A stretch of 64,000 nt of DNA from Siphonodentalium dalli (Eukaryota > Mollusca > Scaphopoda > Gadilida > Siphonodentaliidae): positions 144,913,954-144,977,953 of the forward strand of contig CP136064.1 of the NCBI GenBank assembly GCA_032622095.1. Reading direction: 5' to 3'. This document shows positions 32,625 to 46,124 of this stretch, in pieces; positions within the stretch are counted from its first letter, which is position 1; each line of letters starts with the position of its first letter. Below the pieces are notes generated by a model, which saw nothing but the letters and a program-made list of their open reading frames with translations, ran no database searches and was not told the DNA's origin. Both the position numbers and the translations under genes were made by a program.

Positions 32625-35600
32625 CTCTAAATGGAAGAAGAAAGCGATCGGCAAAAAAGTGTTTGGCTCGTCATTCCAGCATGATCCTATCGTTGCAAGT
32701 TCACGAAGTGCAAGAATATGTGCAAGGAGGGGTGGGGGGAAAGAGGGCCTTGGCGGTGTTTGACTTGCGGCGCTTTTTGCAGCCAATTTTGCAAATGCGC
32801 TGTGTATATTGTGAGCGGTCAAATCCAAATTGGGCCTTAGTTTTCGAGATACCCCAGCATGTACATTGGTAGAAAAATGTGTAACCAACGTTTTATGGAA
32901 GGTAAATCTATATATCATTTACGAAAATGATTCGTGGCCTTATCTGAATTGGCGAAAGCTATGTGTGGTAAGACTATTTGTGAGTTTTCGCAAATAACAG
33001 AATCATGACTATTTTGGGGGTGGGGGTGGAGCATTTCCTACCTAAAAATGTAAACCTTATTACAATAAATATACCCACAAATGTTGAGATAATAGGCAAA
33101 AATATAACCGGCCTCCCCAGTGCCATACAATTCAAAATAAAGCCATCACTGGCAATAGGAACCAATAATGGTGAATAATGCGACGTATTTGGTTTTATTT
33201 AATATCAATCACACATAAGAAGTGTCAGATGCGAATTTCCATCCATATGCACTGTTATAATTAAGAGTATCAAAATCCAAGATGGCATCCAACATGGTGG
33301 CCGATTTTAATTTTAACACTTACTGAACTGCCATACGAAAATCAAGAAAACGGTATATCGCAGTGCTATATTTTATATTATTGTTATGACTACATAAATA
33401 ACATTTCACATCAAACTGTAGTTTTATCATTAATCCATCGTATCAATTGATGAGATAAAAGGTAAAAACTTAACCCTCCCCAATGTCATAAAATTCGAAA
33501 TTAATCCCATCGCCGGGAATCGGAACCAACGAATACGGAATCCAGACAGAATACGTCTCATATATGGTATACAGTTTGCATCGATGTGTTGATTGTGTGT
33601 GTGCATATATTAGTAAACCGTAATGTGTTGCGTTTTCTTGGTGACGGATACCGAAAATGCCAAGAAAAATACAATTGCAGATGAATCTTTATCATATTTC
33701 AAATTGAATTTCTTGTACACTCGATATGCGTGGTGTGGATGACTAATATAGTGTCTCTCGATCTCGCGGCATGTGGTCTGGTAATATCCTATATCATGTT
33801 CTAAATGTCCCACTCCCATTTATGACACATGTGTGACACGAATATGGTGTGTGTTCTATTCATACAAGGTTAGCGCTGCCAGAAATTTGCACTTATATGG
33901 ACTTTGTTTCAAATATATGGAGAAAGACAAACAAACAAACGTAACACAGGTTGCAATGTGACAATCTTCACTGGAAACATACACGTTGGTGGTGCATTTA
34001 TAATAATTCTCGTTCGATTGCATTCATAAGCACGGCAATTTATAAGCAAACTATAGTATTTCACCGGAAAGCTATATATGCTTTGCCAATGATTCTTTAT
34101 GACAGGTGGCTTTGAATTAGAAACAATTTATAAATAACGACAAACAGTAAGATAGTAGCAAATATCTAAATACAACAGAAAGGATGACAGGCCTGGTTCT
34201 ATTTGCAACAAACACTAGCCATCAGTCTTGAACTATATAAAATGTAGTGTTTATAGGGTTTGGTTTATGGCGCACTGGCCATATCATGGCATTGTATGTT
34301 TATTGGAGAAGGACATGCAGCGCGGGGTATTAATCTGGTCGCGAAATAAATTTACTACACACAGCACAGAAACCACACACCGCGACTTGCCCAAATATTC
34401 GAAAGTTATTTTCACTTAAAATCACACATCAGTTCCGATCGGTATTCACAATTTTCGTTAATTTGGTGTCCGTATGGAGCTACAAGTAACTCAGAGTAAG
34501 TCAGCGTGGTGCAACTAAAACACTTTTATAAATGCCATGATATTGTGAGTAATTTGTAGAGTAATTTGTGTTTGTCCAGAAAACATGGAAGTGTTATATT
34601 TAAGTGTCACATTGCTGAAATTGCATAGTTCCACATAGTATGAATCTTAATCAATGAAAATGGGTTAATTAGAAATGAATTTAAGATATGCCCATGTCTC
34701 TGTTTAGTGTATGGTCAACATGCCGTAATCGGAGCCATTGATGACATTTAGTCACTGAGCGCTAATTGATTGATTCACCATCAGAGCCCATGCAGTCGGC
34801 AAACCTCGGTGATTTCCGTATACGCAAATATACTATTTCTGCAAGAACGATAATCCGAGAAGTTGCGATTGTATCAGAGCCATGTAATACTTGTGACTGA
34901 ATACCTGCCCGCGAAGAGAGGCAAATGCTGCTCACCAATTTTAGATTAATGTATGACGCTATGCTACTCCATTCCAAATATTAGAATTAAAAAGCCAAAT
35001 TAATATGACATTGTGATATATACAATCAACTATCAGAGCAAACAAGGTGAAACCATTGGAACAGTTACTGAAGACTTCTAAATTGTGAGATTGATTCTTT
35101 TTACCATCAACTACAATCCTTAGTGGCGCATCTGTGCGGAAGTTTGTGACCGTGTGGTGGTTAAGGGGAAACGCACGGTTGCATAAATCCAGCCCAAAAT
35201 GGTAAGATATTTTCAACAAAGAATTTCTCTGGATCTATCTGGCGAAAATCTTGTATTTCACTTATCATCATTGTATATATAATCTGAGCAATTATTAAGA
35301 GACGATAAAAACAATGGATTTTAATACATTTGAGAGGATGGAAATATAATTTTGGTTTTTGTCCCTTTGGGTACCAAGAACTGCTAGAATAATTAGTAAT
35401 TTCAGTGAAATTATTGCACACAACATAGCTTATTACATTGGCTCTATGCGAGGAGTCTTCATTTGTATCATAATGTTGAGTTAGATTTTAATAACATAAT
35501 ATAGAATCATACACCCATATATTATAATGAAGAATAAAGCAGTCACAAGTACTCCAGCCCAATGGGAACAACTGTGGTCCCATCAAGCAGGGAGATATGG

Positions 35601-36394
35601 TGGTCAGCTTTAATTTAGTTATCAACACATGAACCAGACCTTATCTCTGAACAATGTTTCATTTATCAACATTCGTGACATGAACATTCTCGAATATAGA
35701 AAATTCTTTATGGGTAGTTGCCTTTCTAATTGTAAATAATTATTAAATGTCACGAATCAAGAAAAATTAAGTCTCCTCTCATCATTCTCACGATCTTCAG
35801 ATATGTCTATGTTCCAGATGGTATACGATTCGGGAATGCGGGACCACACTCACAAATTACACCTCAATAGACACCGATTTGCACTTCTTTGCAGACTGAG
35901 TGGTGCTTCATTGGAGCGATTTATCACAGTTTGTGGTAGATTCGGAAGACCTGAAAACCTCCAAAGAAAGACTTGATTCGGAACTTTGGAACATCATATA
36001 TCATTTCGACGAGTAACAACCCAATACCGTACATACATAAACTGTGATCAGACAGCTTGCAACGCGTGAAAACTTCAAATTATATTTCATATTACGTAAC
36101 TTGGGCTAAAATTTATCGCGACTTGTTGCCGACATATTTGTGTTATGTTATGATATCATGCTGTCTAACAAAACTCAGACCGTGTTTCATTTCAATCCTT
36201 ATATAGATGAAAGTAATGAGACGGAGTCTGGATATATATCAGACTGGATATCATGGATATATGAACTGTACTTTTGAAACAATCTATTTTACAGAGGTTC
36301 TTGGAACCGGAAAACAGTGAAATTTTAAATATTTGTCATAAAAGTGAAGTAAATGATGTTATACTATCCAATGGGTCGATAGTTCTTACATATT
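32625..36394. other. 3.8 kb without a recognisable gene
   Basis: Short frames up to 99 codons on either strand show no domain pattern. One weak internal similarity exists: GAGATAATAGGCAAAAATAT with CCCAGTGCCAT (about 33085-33125) and GAGATAAAAGGTAAAAACTT with CCCCAATGTCAT (about 33450-33490), a diverged duplicate. I see no RNA gene or clear transposon ends. Confidence 0.4.
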
Positions 36395-37106
36395 GGCTGC
36401 GGACACCCGTATCACAGTAGCGATGCCATATAGTAGGTGTGACAATTTATTATGGTGGAGTTTGGTGACAATTGATCGTCATAATTATGTGCCATATTAT
36501 AGCTCGCCATGTTGCCCGCTGAGTTTCCGCACAATGAGTCGACTCGACCAATTAACCCATTGCGTTTCACCAAGGTTGATCTCTACTCATTACGTTTTGC
36601 TACATTGTATTATCTACGATATAATATAATTGCACGATCGATCGTCCAGAATTGTGGTTGACCATGGCAATCCCTCATTCACTTACATATCATGCACGTA
36701 GTATTTTATTGACATGATCTCACTGCATGTTTATCTACTTATATTAATTTCATGCGTATTAAGACAGTTTCCCAATTGCATTTTTTATTTTGCGACGTTT
36801 AGTTCTACGCATATAATTCCGCTAACATTATCATGTGGGCCGATGAAGCTGTGTCAGAATTGTTGGGAGAAATGTAGCTAAGAGAAAGTATCTGGAATAA
36901 ACAAAGCGAACAATATATACAAGGACCAAAACAAGAAAAAGGCTGATCATAACGAACTTTGGAAGACTCATTGTGCGAATATGCAGCGGGCGACATGGCC
37001 AGCTATATGTCATATTAATTGTGACGACCAATTGTCACCAAACTCCACCATGATAAATTGTCACACCTACTATGCCATCGCTACTGTGATACGTGTGTCC
37101 GCAGCC
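36395..37106. mobile_element. 712-bp element with ~150-bp inverted arms
   Basis: GGCTGCGGACACCCGTATCA (36395) matches the inverted right end TGATACGTGTGTCCGCAGCC (37106). The match continues inward through ACAGTAGCGATGCCATA, GGTGTGACAATTTAT and CATTGTGCG to about 36545 and 36955. ATT flanks both ends, a possible 3-bp duplication. The 0.4-kb centre is not coding. It is a foldback-style MITE of unknown superfamily. Confidence 0.72.
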
Positions 37107-37962
37107 ATTGTGTCACAATAATCGCTTATACCAAATTTCCGAAAGAAATTCCTGACAGATTTTTAGCAAATACATTTAGACATATACCAGGAAATTTAGG
37201 CAAAACATGCATCTGACACTTAAGTCATCGTCTATTATGTCACCAATTGATAAGATTTCTGAATGGTGAAACTTCTGTCTGATCTGAAATGTTCTTCTAT
37301 ATATAGTCATTACAAAACAATACAATATACTATACTGGGGACTCTTATTGAATTTTTCGTATGTCCGTTTACTAATTCATAAAATGGTGGCCGCCATAGA
37401 GGATGCTTTCTTAGATTTTGATACACTTCTAATTTATGGGGAAATTAAATTTAGCGTGATCTGTAAGAGTTTGTTTTGGACGAGTATGGTAGGCCGGTCC
37501 TGTTTCGCACTTTTCCGGAGAATGGCCCATTTGCTGATCATAATTCTTATTCGGTGTCTAAAACTTGTCTTGTACTACACGTTGATGTAAAAGTACACTA
37601 TAAGAAAGCTATAGCAAATGGATAAGCCGGAATAAAGGGAATTGGTATCTGTTATACTTGCGGCAAATGCATAGTGTTGTTATAATATAATTGTCCAAGT
37701 TGTATTTCGAATGATGCAGACAATTTGTTATCGAAAAGACTGTCTAAAAGGTGTGCATCATTGATTATTACCTATGACACATGGAGAAATCACCCAATGT
37801 CCAGGGAACCCTTAATTATCGTTGATTATATTTTCGCGATATGAATCTCGAAGTTTGTGGCCGTTGATTTCCGGGATATCCGGCGGAATCGTCCGTTACA
37901 AGAGGAGTTCATTAATTATACGACGTACCATACAACACAAAACATGAGCAGTCGCAAATGTA
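37107..37962. other. No gene seen
   Basis: AT-rich spacer. An 80-codon frame (37348-37590) is not recognisable. Confidence 0.4.
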
Positions 37963-38909
37963 TGGGAGAGCGGGGCATGTTGGAACGTTTTATATTCAAT
38001 CACACATACAGGAAAATGTGAGCATGGGCCCCTTCCTTTTTTCAACTATTATTATAAAGTATATCAAAGACTTTAAATATGGCATTTCATTATATATGAT
38101 CCATTTCGCTTTTACATAGAAAAAATAAATTCGTTCCAGTATGCCCCGGGTTAAATTGTTTGAAACCAGGGGCAAATTGGAACATCGACTGGGGTAAGTC
38201 AGAACACTGATCATGTAAGGAACACATATGAAATCAATGCAAAGTTCAAGGTAAAACCACTAATATATTCCAAGAACTATATTAAATTGCTAGTATAAAA
38301 CATAATAGCTGAGTCCGAGGCATAAAGTATGTACGAGAAATCGTCATTATTGGAAAACGCAACACATCCAATGAAAACGTCGTTTCACACACGGGAGGGG
38401 CGTAGCAGGGCAAAATTTGGAGGGGCTTTTAGTGCATGCTATCTATACAAACCTCCCCATTTGCCACACAAATAATTATTCATCAACGAAAACATATTGA
38501 AATCATATTTAGGACATGGTTGCAAGCAACTGAGATGAATTCATCCATAATTCCTTCTGAATTGTTCCATAATGGTTAATTATACTAGCTCAATGCCAAA
38601 TTTTATGGGGTTTTCCTGTAAGTCGCACTATGGGGACACAATGGGATGTTCCAACATGCCCCCGACGTGGAAAAAGGGTCTGATGGTACACGATCTTGGA
38701 AAGACACTAATTAATCAGTATTTTGTTCTATTTATGACTGAAATGAAATGAAACTGGATCAACTGACATAATTTACAACCTTTAAGTCCCGAAATTTTAT
38801 CTTGAACAATGATAAAACCTGAAAATCGAAAAATTGTAGATGCTGTTTTATTTTTTAACAAGAGAGGTGTTTCAATATACCCCACGTTCCAACATGCCCC
38901 GGTCTCCCC
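37963..38909. mobile_element. 947-bp TIR element with GGGGCATGTTGGAACGT ends
   Basis: The left end TGGGAGAGCGGGGCATGTTG matches the inverted right end CAACATGCCCCGGTCTCCCC. TA flanks both sides (37961-37962 and 38910-38911). The motif GTTCCAACATGCCCC occurs again internally at about 38648, and ATGCCCCGGGTT and CAAATTGGAACATCG at about 38140-38190, so the ends are reiterated inside. No transposase. Confidence 0.7.
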
Positions 38910-39960
38910 TATACCTTTTTGTTTATTATTTAATGTTTATGTATTATATGTATTTTTATTATATGCATTATTATTAAATAGAGTTATTATTAACATACAT
39001 TTGCCTTATTAAAACTTAAAGGTTCACGCCATTATAGCCCAGCGTAACAGCGTTGCCATTATTATTGTTCTAGTTAATCCTGGTTAATCCGATAACATGC
39101 ATGTAGGCTACACATATCTACACGCTCAGTTCGATAAAATCAACACATTCGTAATTTGTTCGTAATTTGTTGAAGTTTATGCATTCCATAACTCAATACG
39201 GACATAAATTCCAAATTTGATTCATATCGATTGAGAAACAAAGGAAATAATGCAATATCACGCCCGCCGGCGCTTACATCTGTTATTTTGGAGCCGGCAT
39301 CTTACGCTTTATGTACAGTGTGCTTCAGAACGAAACATTTCAATACATCATCAAATGTGTGATTTTGTTTTAATTTAATTTAAACGATTATAAAGACGGA
39401 CATACTTTGAAAATTCCATTCATATCCATTGAGACACAATGGAGTAAAACGTACTAAACGTAATCATGAAACTCCGCTTGCAACTTTAATTTAATTGGCG
39501 CCGGAGTCGGCTTACACTTTTAGTGTGTTCCCGTAAACAAACGTGTGCGCATGCGTACAAAATAACTCGACAAAGGGAAGTAATTCTATACCAAACCAAC
39601 TGTAATCGATTCCCATGGGGGATAACTGAAAAAATAAGGACATATCCACTTTAATCCTTTCCATGCTAAATGGATTCTACCATTCAGTTATAAAAGTATA
39701 CATTTAAATGGAAATTATTCAGGTAATAAAATCAGATAACAGACAGAAAAACAGATAATGCGAGAGCATAAATAGCCAGAAATAATGAAAAACCCAATTT
39801 TTCTCCCGACAAGTAAAAACCTCATATATTTTGGCATTCTTGATACCTCTCATATCGAAGTGCATCGTTGCTGTTCTAATTATGGTAGATTCCTTCTTTG
39901 TCGATATTACAACCCATGTTCAGACTGATCTGCAGCTCAACTCTCAAGTCAAAGGGCTTC
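38910..39960. other. No gene seen; diverged internal duplicate
   Basis: CGGACATAAATTCCAAATTT with CGATTGAGAAACAA (about 39200-39240) and CGGACATACTTTGAAAATTC with CCATTGAGACACAA (about 39398-39435) suggest two old copies of a ~200-bp repeat. No protein or RNA gene. Confidence 0.4.
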
Positions 39961-40270
39961 CTTTTTAAAGACGTCCCTTTTAAAGACGTCTGTCCGTCTG
40001 TTTGTTCGTTCGTCCGTCCATTTGTCACACTTTTGAGTACTTTCATGGTGTAATCATCTCCTACAGATTTCATCCCAGAGATTGTTGCCCATATATTGAA
40101 GATGTGCAACATGTATATAGATGACGGAAAAATATTTTTTTGACAGAGTTATTAACCCTTTTCGACTTAGAAATTTCAACATTTTTTATAATTTTCTGTA
40201 TGAGTCTACCTTCATGGTGTAATCAACTCCTCCTACAGTTTTGATCGTAGATATTTGAAACTTCAGATTA
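39960..40270. repeat. GTCY-tract repeat fragment
   Basis: GTCTGTCCGTCTGTTTGTTC is followed by core words GTGTAATCATCTCCTACAG, CATATATTGAAGATGTGCAA and GAGTTATTAACCCTTTTCGA. The latter two recur at about 54590-54680 and the last at 9.4-9.7 kb. Confidence 0.65.
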
Positions 40271-40279
40271 TTGTTACCC

Positions 40280-40567
40280 CAGGGTTCGCACGGACCTTGA
40301 AAGGTACTTGAATTTTCCGCTTGTATTGGAAAGTCCTTGAATAAATTTTATTCCTTGAAAAGTACTTGAATTTCCCACTAATAGCTTGAAAAGTACTTGA
40401 ATTCTAGTCATCGCGGAGTTTGATAGGGGAAACAACAGATTTCAGTGTCGGGAATGCAAATTGAACACAAGTACAGCGAACTGATGCCTCACTTCATTAT
40501 GTTTAGCTGGAAGCACGTAAAGTGATGGCGTGTACGCAACTATACCTAACCGGTACCGCATGAACTC
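40280..40567. mobile_element. hAT left-end fragment (CAGGGTTCGCACGG)
   Basis: CAGGGTTCGCACGGACCTTG begins a hAT-style terminus followed by repeated CTTGAA(A/T) words (AAAGGTACTTGAATTTTCC, GAAAAGTACTTGAATT). No matching right end is found, so the copy is truncated, probably by the next element. Confidence 0.55.
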
Positions 40568-41096
40568 CAGGGTTCGCACGCCCCTACTGGAAACTTGAAT
40601 ATACTGGAAAAAGCAAATTCACCTTTCCAGTACTGGAAATGTACTTGAAAAACGATCTCCGGCCGATCGATACTGGAATATACTGGAATTCCTGTCATTA
40701 TTTCCTGAGCACCGGTTCCTGGGCACCGGTTCCTGCGATTGTTGCCATGCAGTAATTCAACTTCCTGTTTTTACTTTCAATACCGCGCAATTACAATAAA
40801 TAAATGGCAAAATCATGACAAAACATATAAATATGAGAGGAGAATGCAAATTTAACGATAATTGGCTGGAAAAAACAGAAAATAGAGGTTGGTTGTCATC
40901 TGTACCTGGTGACAACAAGCGAGTGAAGTGTAATGTGTGTGCCAAAAGTTTCAATATCGGCAATATGGGGGAATTTGCTAGCAAATCGCACGCCAAAGGG
41001 AAGAAGCACATCGATGCCATGAAGAAGATGGAGGGGGTGAATGTGAGGACATCTTTCTTGGTTCCTAGTACCTCAACACCAAGGATAAGTTATTAG
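40568..41096 (+). pseudogene. hAT left end plus transposase zinc-finger exon
   Basis: CAGGGTTCGCACGCCCCTAC (40568) and repeated ATACTGGAA words form a second hAT-type terminus. The frame 40815-41096 encodes CKFNDNWLEKTENRGWLSSV then KRVKCNVCAKSFNIGNMGEF and SKSHAKGKKHIDAMKK. C-x2-C and H-x5-H spaced by about 20 residues make a BED-like finger, the usual N-terminal DNA-binding part of hAT transposases. The rest of the transposase is missing here. It is a close paralogue of the N-terminus at 41738. Confidence 0.65.
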
Positions 41097-41100
41097 TTAT

Positions 41101-41575
41101 AAATTGTGAGTTGATTTAATAAACAATTAAAATGTACAAAATTATTTGGGCAATATAAATAACATTAGTCATTACTGCATGTAATTCCTGGAAATAAAAC
41201 AAGGTCGGTAGGTTATAAAGTTCACATACAATGTACATGAAGGTAGTCATTCATCCAACTGACTGAACAGCCAGTATAGATTACCTTCATGTATGTATTA
41301 TATTGCTGCTAATAGGTACCAGGAGTGGTTTGTGGTCTGATATGGTGGCCTTAAAACTCATAGCTTTAATGGCTGTAAGACTATTATTATGAAGATGGTG
41401 TGCAATATAGTTGTTGAAATTACTGCCTTGTGGAAATGTAAGGCATGGATATATTAATTTAAAAGCAATACTGGTATATAAATTAATTCTGGAGTATAAA
41501 TTCCCTTGACACTAAAAGGGGACCATTCCCTGACCCCATAGTCTAGAGGAAACCCTGTATAATAAGCACGATAAC
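41101..41575. other. No gene seen
   Basis: Spacer between two hAT-derived pieces. CACTAAAAGGGGACC and similar unremarkable sequence only. Confidence 0.35.
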
Positions 41576-41737
41576 TCGTACTGGAAAAAAATACTGGAAA
41601 TATACTGGAATTTTACTTTAAAATTAGTGTATTAACCCGGGAACTCGTGACGTGTGCACATGTTATTTTGTTTGTAAAAGCACATGCTTTTCTAAGAAAT
41701 AATTTTTCGCGTCGCAACTTCTTTTCATCTTCCAACA

Positions 41738-43824
41738 ATGGGGAAATGTACTTTCAAGAACCACTGGTTAAACAGGCCAGAATACGCACAATGGGTTCGT
41801 GGTGTGCAGGGTGATCCACACAAAGCCAGTTGTTCTGCGTGCGGGGGGAAATCATTTGACCTCAGTAAAATGGGAGAAAGCGCACTGAAATCGCACGCAA
41901 AATCGGGAAAACATAAAGCTGCACTCAAGGATTCAACTTCTCTGAAGATGACGGGACTATAATCTAAACCAAAAAGTTTCTATGCCCAGTCCCATTGTAT
42001 CATCGCCGGTGACGGTTGGAGATAACACAATTGCAAAATTCTTTTCAAAGAACGACGTTCTCACTGCCGAGATCGTATGGGTGCTTCACTCCAATGTATG
42101 CCACTATTCATACAACTCTAACGAAGATGTAAATAAAACATTTGCAAGAATGTTTCCAGACAGTCAGCTGGTTAAACAGTTTCAGTGTGTGAAAGGAAAA
42201 CTGCATAAATGTGTGTATATGGCATTGCAGAACATTTCAAAAAAACTTTGATTTCAAATATGGAAGGACCATTCACCATTCTTTTCGACGAGAGTCTGAA
42301 TCACAAAATACAAGAAAAACAGATGGATCTCCACGTCAGATACTTCTGTAAAGAAAAATCAATGGTTGTCACAAGATATTTAGGTTCCGAGTTCCTTGGG
42401 CATGCTACGGCTGAGATAATGTTGGAACATTTTAACAAATGATTGAAATCGGTTATTCATGATGGACTGAATATTTAAAATATGGTTCAAATTAGTATGG
42501 AATGTGCCATTGGACATTTTTGAAAATATAGTTACCTTTGTTGAAGCAGCCTCGGACAAAAAGATCAAAACGCCAGATTGCAAATCATATTCAGTTGTGC
42601 AAGAGTCAATCCAAGACCCCTTCATTATACCAAAACTGCACTTCTTTAAAACAGTTGCACAGATTCTGAAACCATTCTTGACGAAGTATCAGTGCGACAG
42701 ACCTATGGTTTTCTTCCTTGACAGAGACCTCACCTGGGTCATCAAGTGTATGATGAGAAAGTTTATCGAAGAAGAAACCCTCGAGTCAGCCACAACTACA
42801 GAACGTTTAGTTCTCATCGATGTATTTAACAGACAGTGACAATCACAAAAAACATAGCTCTATTGAAATAGGCATGTCAACCGAAAATGCTCTGAAGGAG
42901 GTCAAGAAGTCCAAGAAGATATCTGGACGACAACAATTGGATTTCATAATGGAGTGCAAGGCATTCTTGATTGGCCTACTTAGCAAGCTGCTTTCCACAT
43001 GCCCTGTTACATATTCCATGGTGCGGAATTTGTCATCTCTAGATCCAACCGAGATGGCAAACAACAAATCTTCTTGTCGCAGGAAGTTCAGGAAAGTGAT
43101 AAAACTGCTAATAAATGTAGGAAGAGTTGCTACAGATAATGGTGACAGAATCATTGACCAGTTTGATTCGTTTCTTGTGGACATACCCAAGTTAGGTTCA
43201 AAAGAATTCACTGAGTTCGACACCACCAAAGACAGGGTGGATACGGATGGATACACTGTTCAATCGCATATGAATTGTGAACAGTACAGAGATCTCTTTG
43301 GTACTGTGAAGATGTTGCTTGTGCTCTCACATGGCCAGGCAACTGTTGAGCGTGGGTTTTCGGTAAACAAAGAGGTGGAGGCAGACAATCTACAAAAACA
43401 CTCCCTCGAGGCACAACTACTTGTGATCGATAAAGTTAAGACCATGGGTGGAGTAGCAAACATAGAAATGGACAATGCATTGCTGGTTTCTTGTGGATCA
43501 GCTCGCAGCAAATATGAGAGATATTTGAAAGAACAGCGAGAAATAAAGAGAAGCGCTGTACAGAAAGCAAAACGGAAGTCACTGATGGATGAAATTGATG
43601 AACTCAAAAACTGTAAGAAGAGGACCAAACTAGACTATGATACATTGAAAAAATCTGCAGATGATCTCTCATATAAAGCTGAAGCTACTGGGCAGTTATC
43701 TTTCGTGACAAAATCTAATTCTTTCAGAAGGAGAGCTGAAGAGAAGTTAGTTAAGCTGAGTCAAATTGACGAGAAACTCCCTGATAAACTTGCCACCCTG
43801 AAGGGAAATTTAGATCTTGTGTAG
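41738..43824 (+). pseudogene. hAT-superfamily transposase, frameshifted
   Basis: Consecutive frames give a nearly full protein. 41738-41962 is a BED-like finger (CTFKNHWLNRPEYAQWVRGV, C-x2-C, KSHAKSGKH). 41982-42251 and 42209-42442 continue through FARMFPDSQLVKQFQC and GPFTILFDESLNHK, where D of FDES is the likely first catalytic aspartate. 42504-42839 and 42820-43824 form the C-terminal half, with LSHGQATVERGFSVNKE, the hATC dimerisation motif, and a lysine-rich coiled-coil-like tail. At least three frame breaks and a stop at 41961 separate the pieces, so it is inactive. ATACTGGAA words upstream (41577-41625) are its subterminal repeats. The right end is not identified. Confidence 0.8.
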
Positions 43825-44099
43825 AGCAGCCATAGTGAACTGTACATATAATTGCAGATTACTATTGTATATTGTACATGTATTATATATTGATATTAGA
43901 CTATTAACTTTTAATTGCTGTTTGCTGTTATCCAACCTCAAGTCTACACATGCCTCCATTGAAAATAGGTGAGACTCAGTTTCTTTTATCAGATATATAA
44001 CATAGGTATCATCACTATCTTGAGTATTTCTGACTGACATTTGCTATAGAGCTCCAAATGAATGAAATAATAGTGAATCATTAAAATACCACCATTGAA

Positions 44100-45984
44100 A
44101 TATTTAAGGATTTTCTAAACCCTAATTGTACAATGCAACAAAGATCTAAAAAATTAGAATATCCTATGTCATTCACTATTGGGGGTGTCGAAAGTAGAAA
44201 TAGGAAAGAATACCACAAACTTATAACAAATACTCTTCATACTTACCTACACCTTGTAGTGAAACAATGTTTTTTCATCCCACTACACCGGAAGAAATTC
44301 ATACAACGGTTTCCTTAAGTAAAGGGAAGCACAGCATTGACAAAGATGGTCTTAGTTCTTTCATTATGAAGAAAGTTATCCCGCAAATTTCACAACCCTT
44401 ATGTCATATTTTCAATCTCTCAATGGAAACAGGAATTATTCCAGATGACATGAAGATAGCAAAAGTTATACCCCTCTTCAAATCAGGCGACCAAAAGATA
44501 ATGGGAAATTATCGCCCAATAAGTATTCTGCCCATTTTTTTCTAAAATCTTTAAAAAATTGTGTGTCACAGACTAGTTGTTTTTTTAAATAAACATGATA
44601 CTCTCCATCATAATCAATATGGGTTTAGAAAAGATCATTCAACAATTCATCCAATTTTGAAGCTACTCTATGATGTGGGATTGAATAATGATGAGAAGGA
44701 TAAAGATTGTATGCTATCTGTATTTATTGATTTTTCCAAAGCTTTTGACACAATAAATCATGAAATTTTGCTAAATAAACTTGATTCTTATGGAGTAAGA
44801 GGCAAAGCCAATGAGTGGTTTAGAAATTATCTGACAAATAGATACCAATGTGTGGAACTTGAAGGTTTGGTTTCTTCTAAACTTCCAATTACATGTGGAG
44901 TCCCCCAGGGATCTGTTGCAGGACCGATTCTTTTTTTGGTCTATGTTAATGATATGCACAGATCTAATAATCTATCACTTTTATCCTTTGCTGATGACAC
45001 AACTTTGTGTATTCTTCACATCACAACCTTGATTATTTGTATGACTACTTCAACAAAGAGCTTGTAAAATTGAGTACTTGGTGTAGAGCAAACAAACTAT
45101 CATTAAATACAAATAAGACTAAATATATGGTGATACAACCAATAAATGGCCCTTATTTAGTTGCAAATAGAATATTAAATATAAATAAACAACCGATTGA
45201 AAGAATAGGATCTGATTGTCAAGAAAAATCTTTCAAATTTTTAGGTATTCACATAGATGAACATCTGACATTTGAATACCATGTGAAAGCTGTTTGTGCG
45301 AAAATGTCTAATTCTCTGTATGCTATAAATCGAGTAAAAAATTTCCTTTCTTTCGATTGTCTTAGAATGCTATATCTTAATACCTTAGTACATTCTCATA
45401 TTCTTTATGGAATTGAGTAAAGGCAATTCGAGCTATTAATAAAAAACACTACAATAGTCACACCGAACCATTATTTAAATCTAATAACATTTTAAAGTTC
45501 CAGGATGAGTATATGAATCGGATAGGTCTATTTATGCATGACTGGACATATGTAAATGTTCCTAAATCATTTGTTAATAGATTTAGAATATATAAAACTC
45601 TGGGTATGAGTACTAGGTCCTCAGGAAAAATACAGGAAACAAGAGCTCGCATTAAATTCACTGAAAAACTACCCCTGGAGCCATGTATTTCCAAAAGTTT
45701 GGAACACTCTTGACGTTACTCCACAGAATATCCAATTGAAGTCAGGCTTTAAGAACAAATTTACCAAACCCAGGATGTCAATTTTGCGTAAATGCCAATT
45801 TTCCATAAATTTGTATATTTTCCATATTTTAGTACATATTTTCCGTTTCCAAATGGTGGCGGCAGGAAGACGACCATATGGTCATGCCACCATCATATGA
45901 CATATTATTGTTTATTACTTAATTATATATGTGTAACACATTTTATGATGATATGCCATAATAAATATTTACTTACTTACAATA
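44100..45984 (+). pseudogene. 5'-truncated LINE, Jockey/CR1-type reverse transcriptase
   Basis: Frames 44267-44545, 44561-45067, 45007-45420 and 45513-45713 together encode a reverse transcriptase. Recognisable blocks are DGLSSFIMKK, GNYRPISILP, HHNQYGFRKDHSTIH, FIDFSKAFDTINHEILLNKL (catalytic Asp in FIDFSKAFD), CGVPQGSVAGPILFLVYVND and LSFADDTTL (the FADD catalytic pair). They are followed by the thumb region LSLNTNKTKYM and FKFLGIHIDEHLTFEYH. Frameshifts at about 44545, 45060 and 45420 break it. No endonuclease is present upstream. The 3' end is ATAATAAATATTTACTTACT with a short TTAC tail (about 45984). Clade is uncertain. Confidence 0.85.
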
Positions 45985-46124
45985 TGATATAAATTCAAAA
46001 TAGACCCAGAAGAAATTGCAATGCTTAAGTGGTAAGGTGGTGCCATTTTAATGATTTACTAGTGTCTAAAATGTTGATACATGGACTAAGATTATATTAT
46101 ATAGTCATAAATACTAGTAGCTAA

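Noticed and set aside
42843-43628. Minus-strand frames of 137 and 122 codons
   Set aside because: Antisense shadows of the hAT C-terminal region, which has clear homology on the + strand.
45792-45992. 66-codon frame in the LINE 3' region
   Set aside because: Untranslated tail with ATTTACTTACTTAC; composition is not protein-like.
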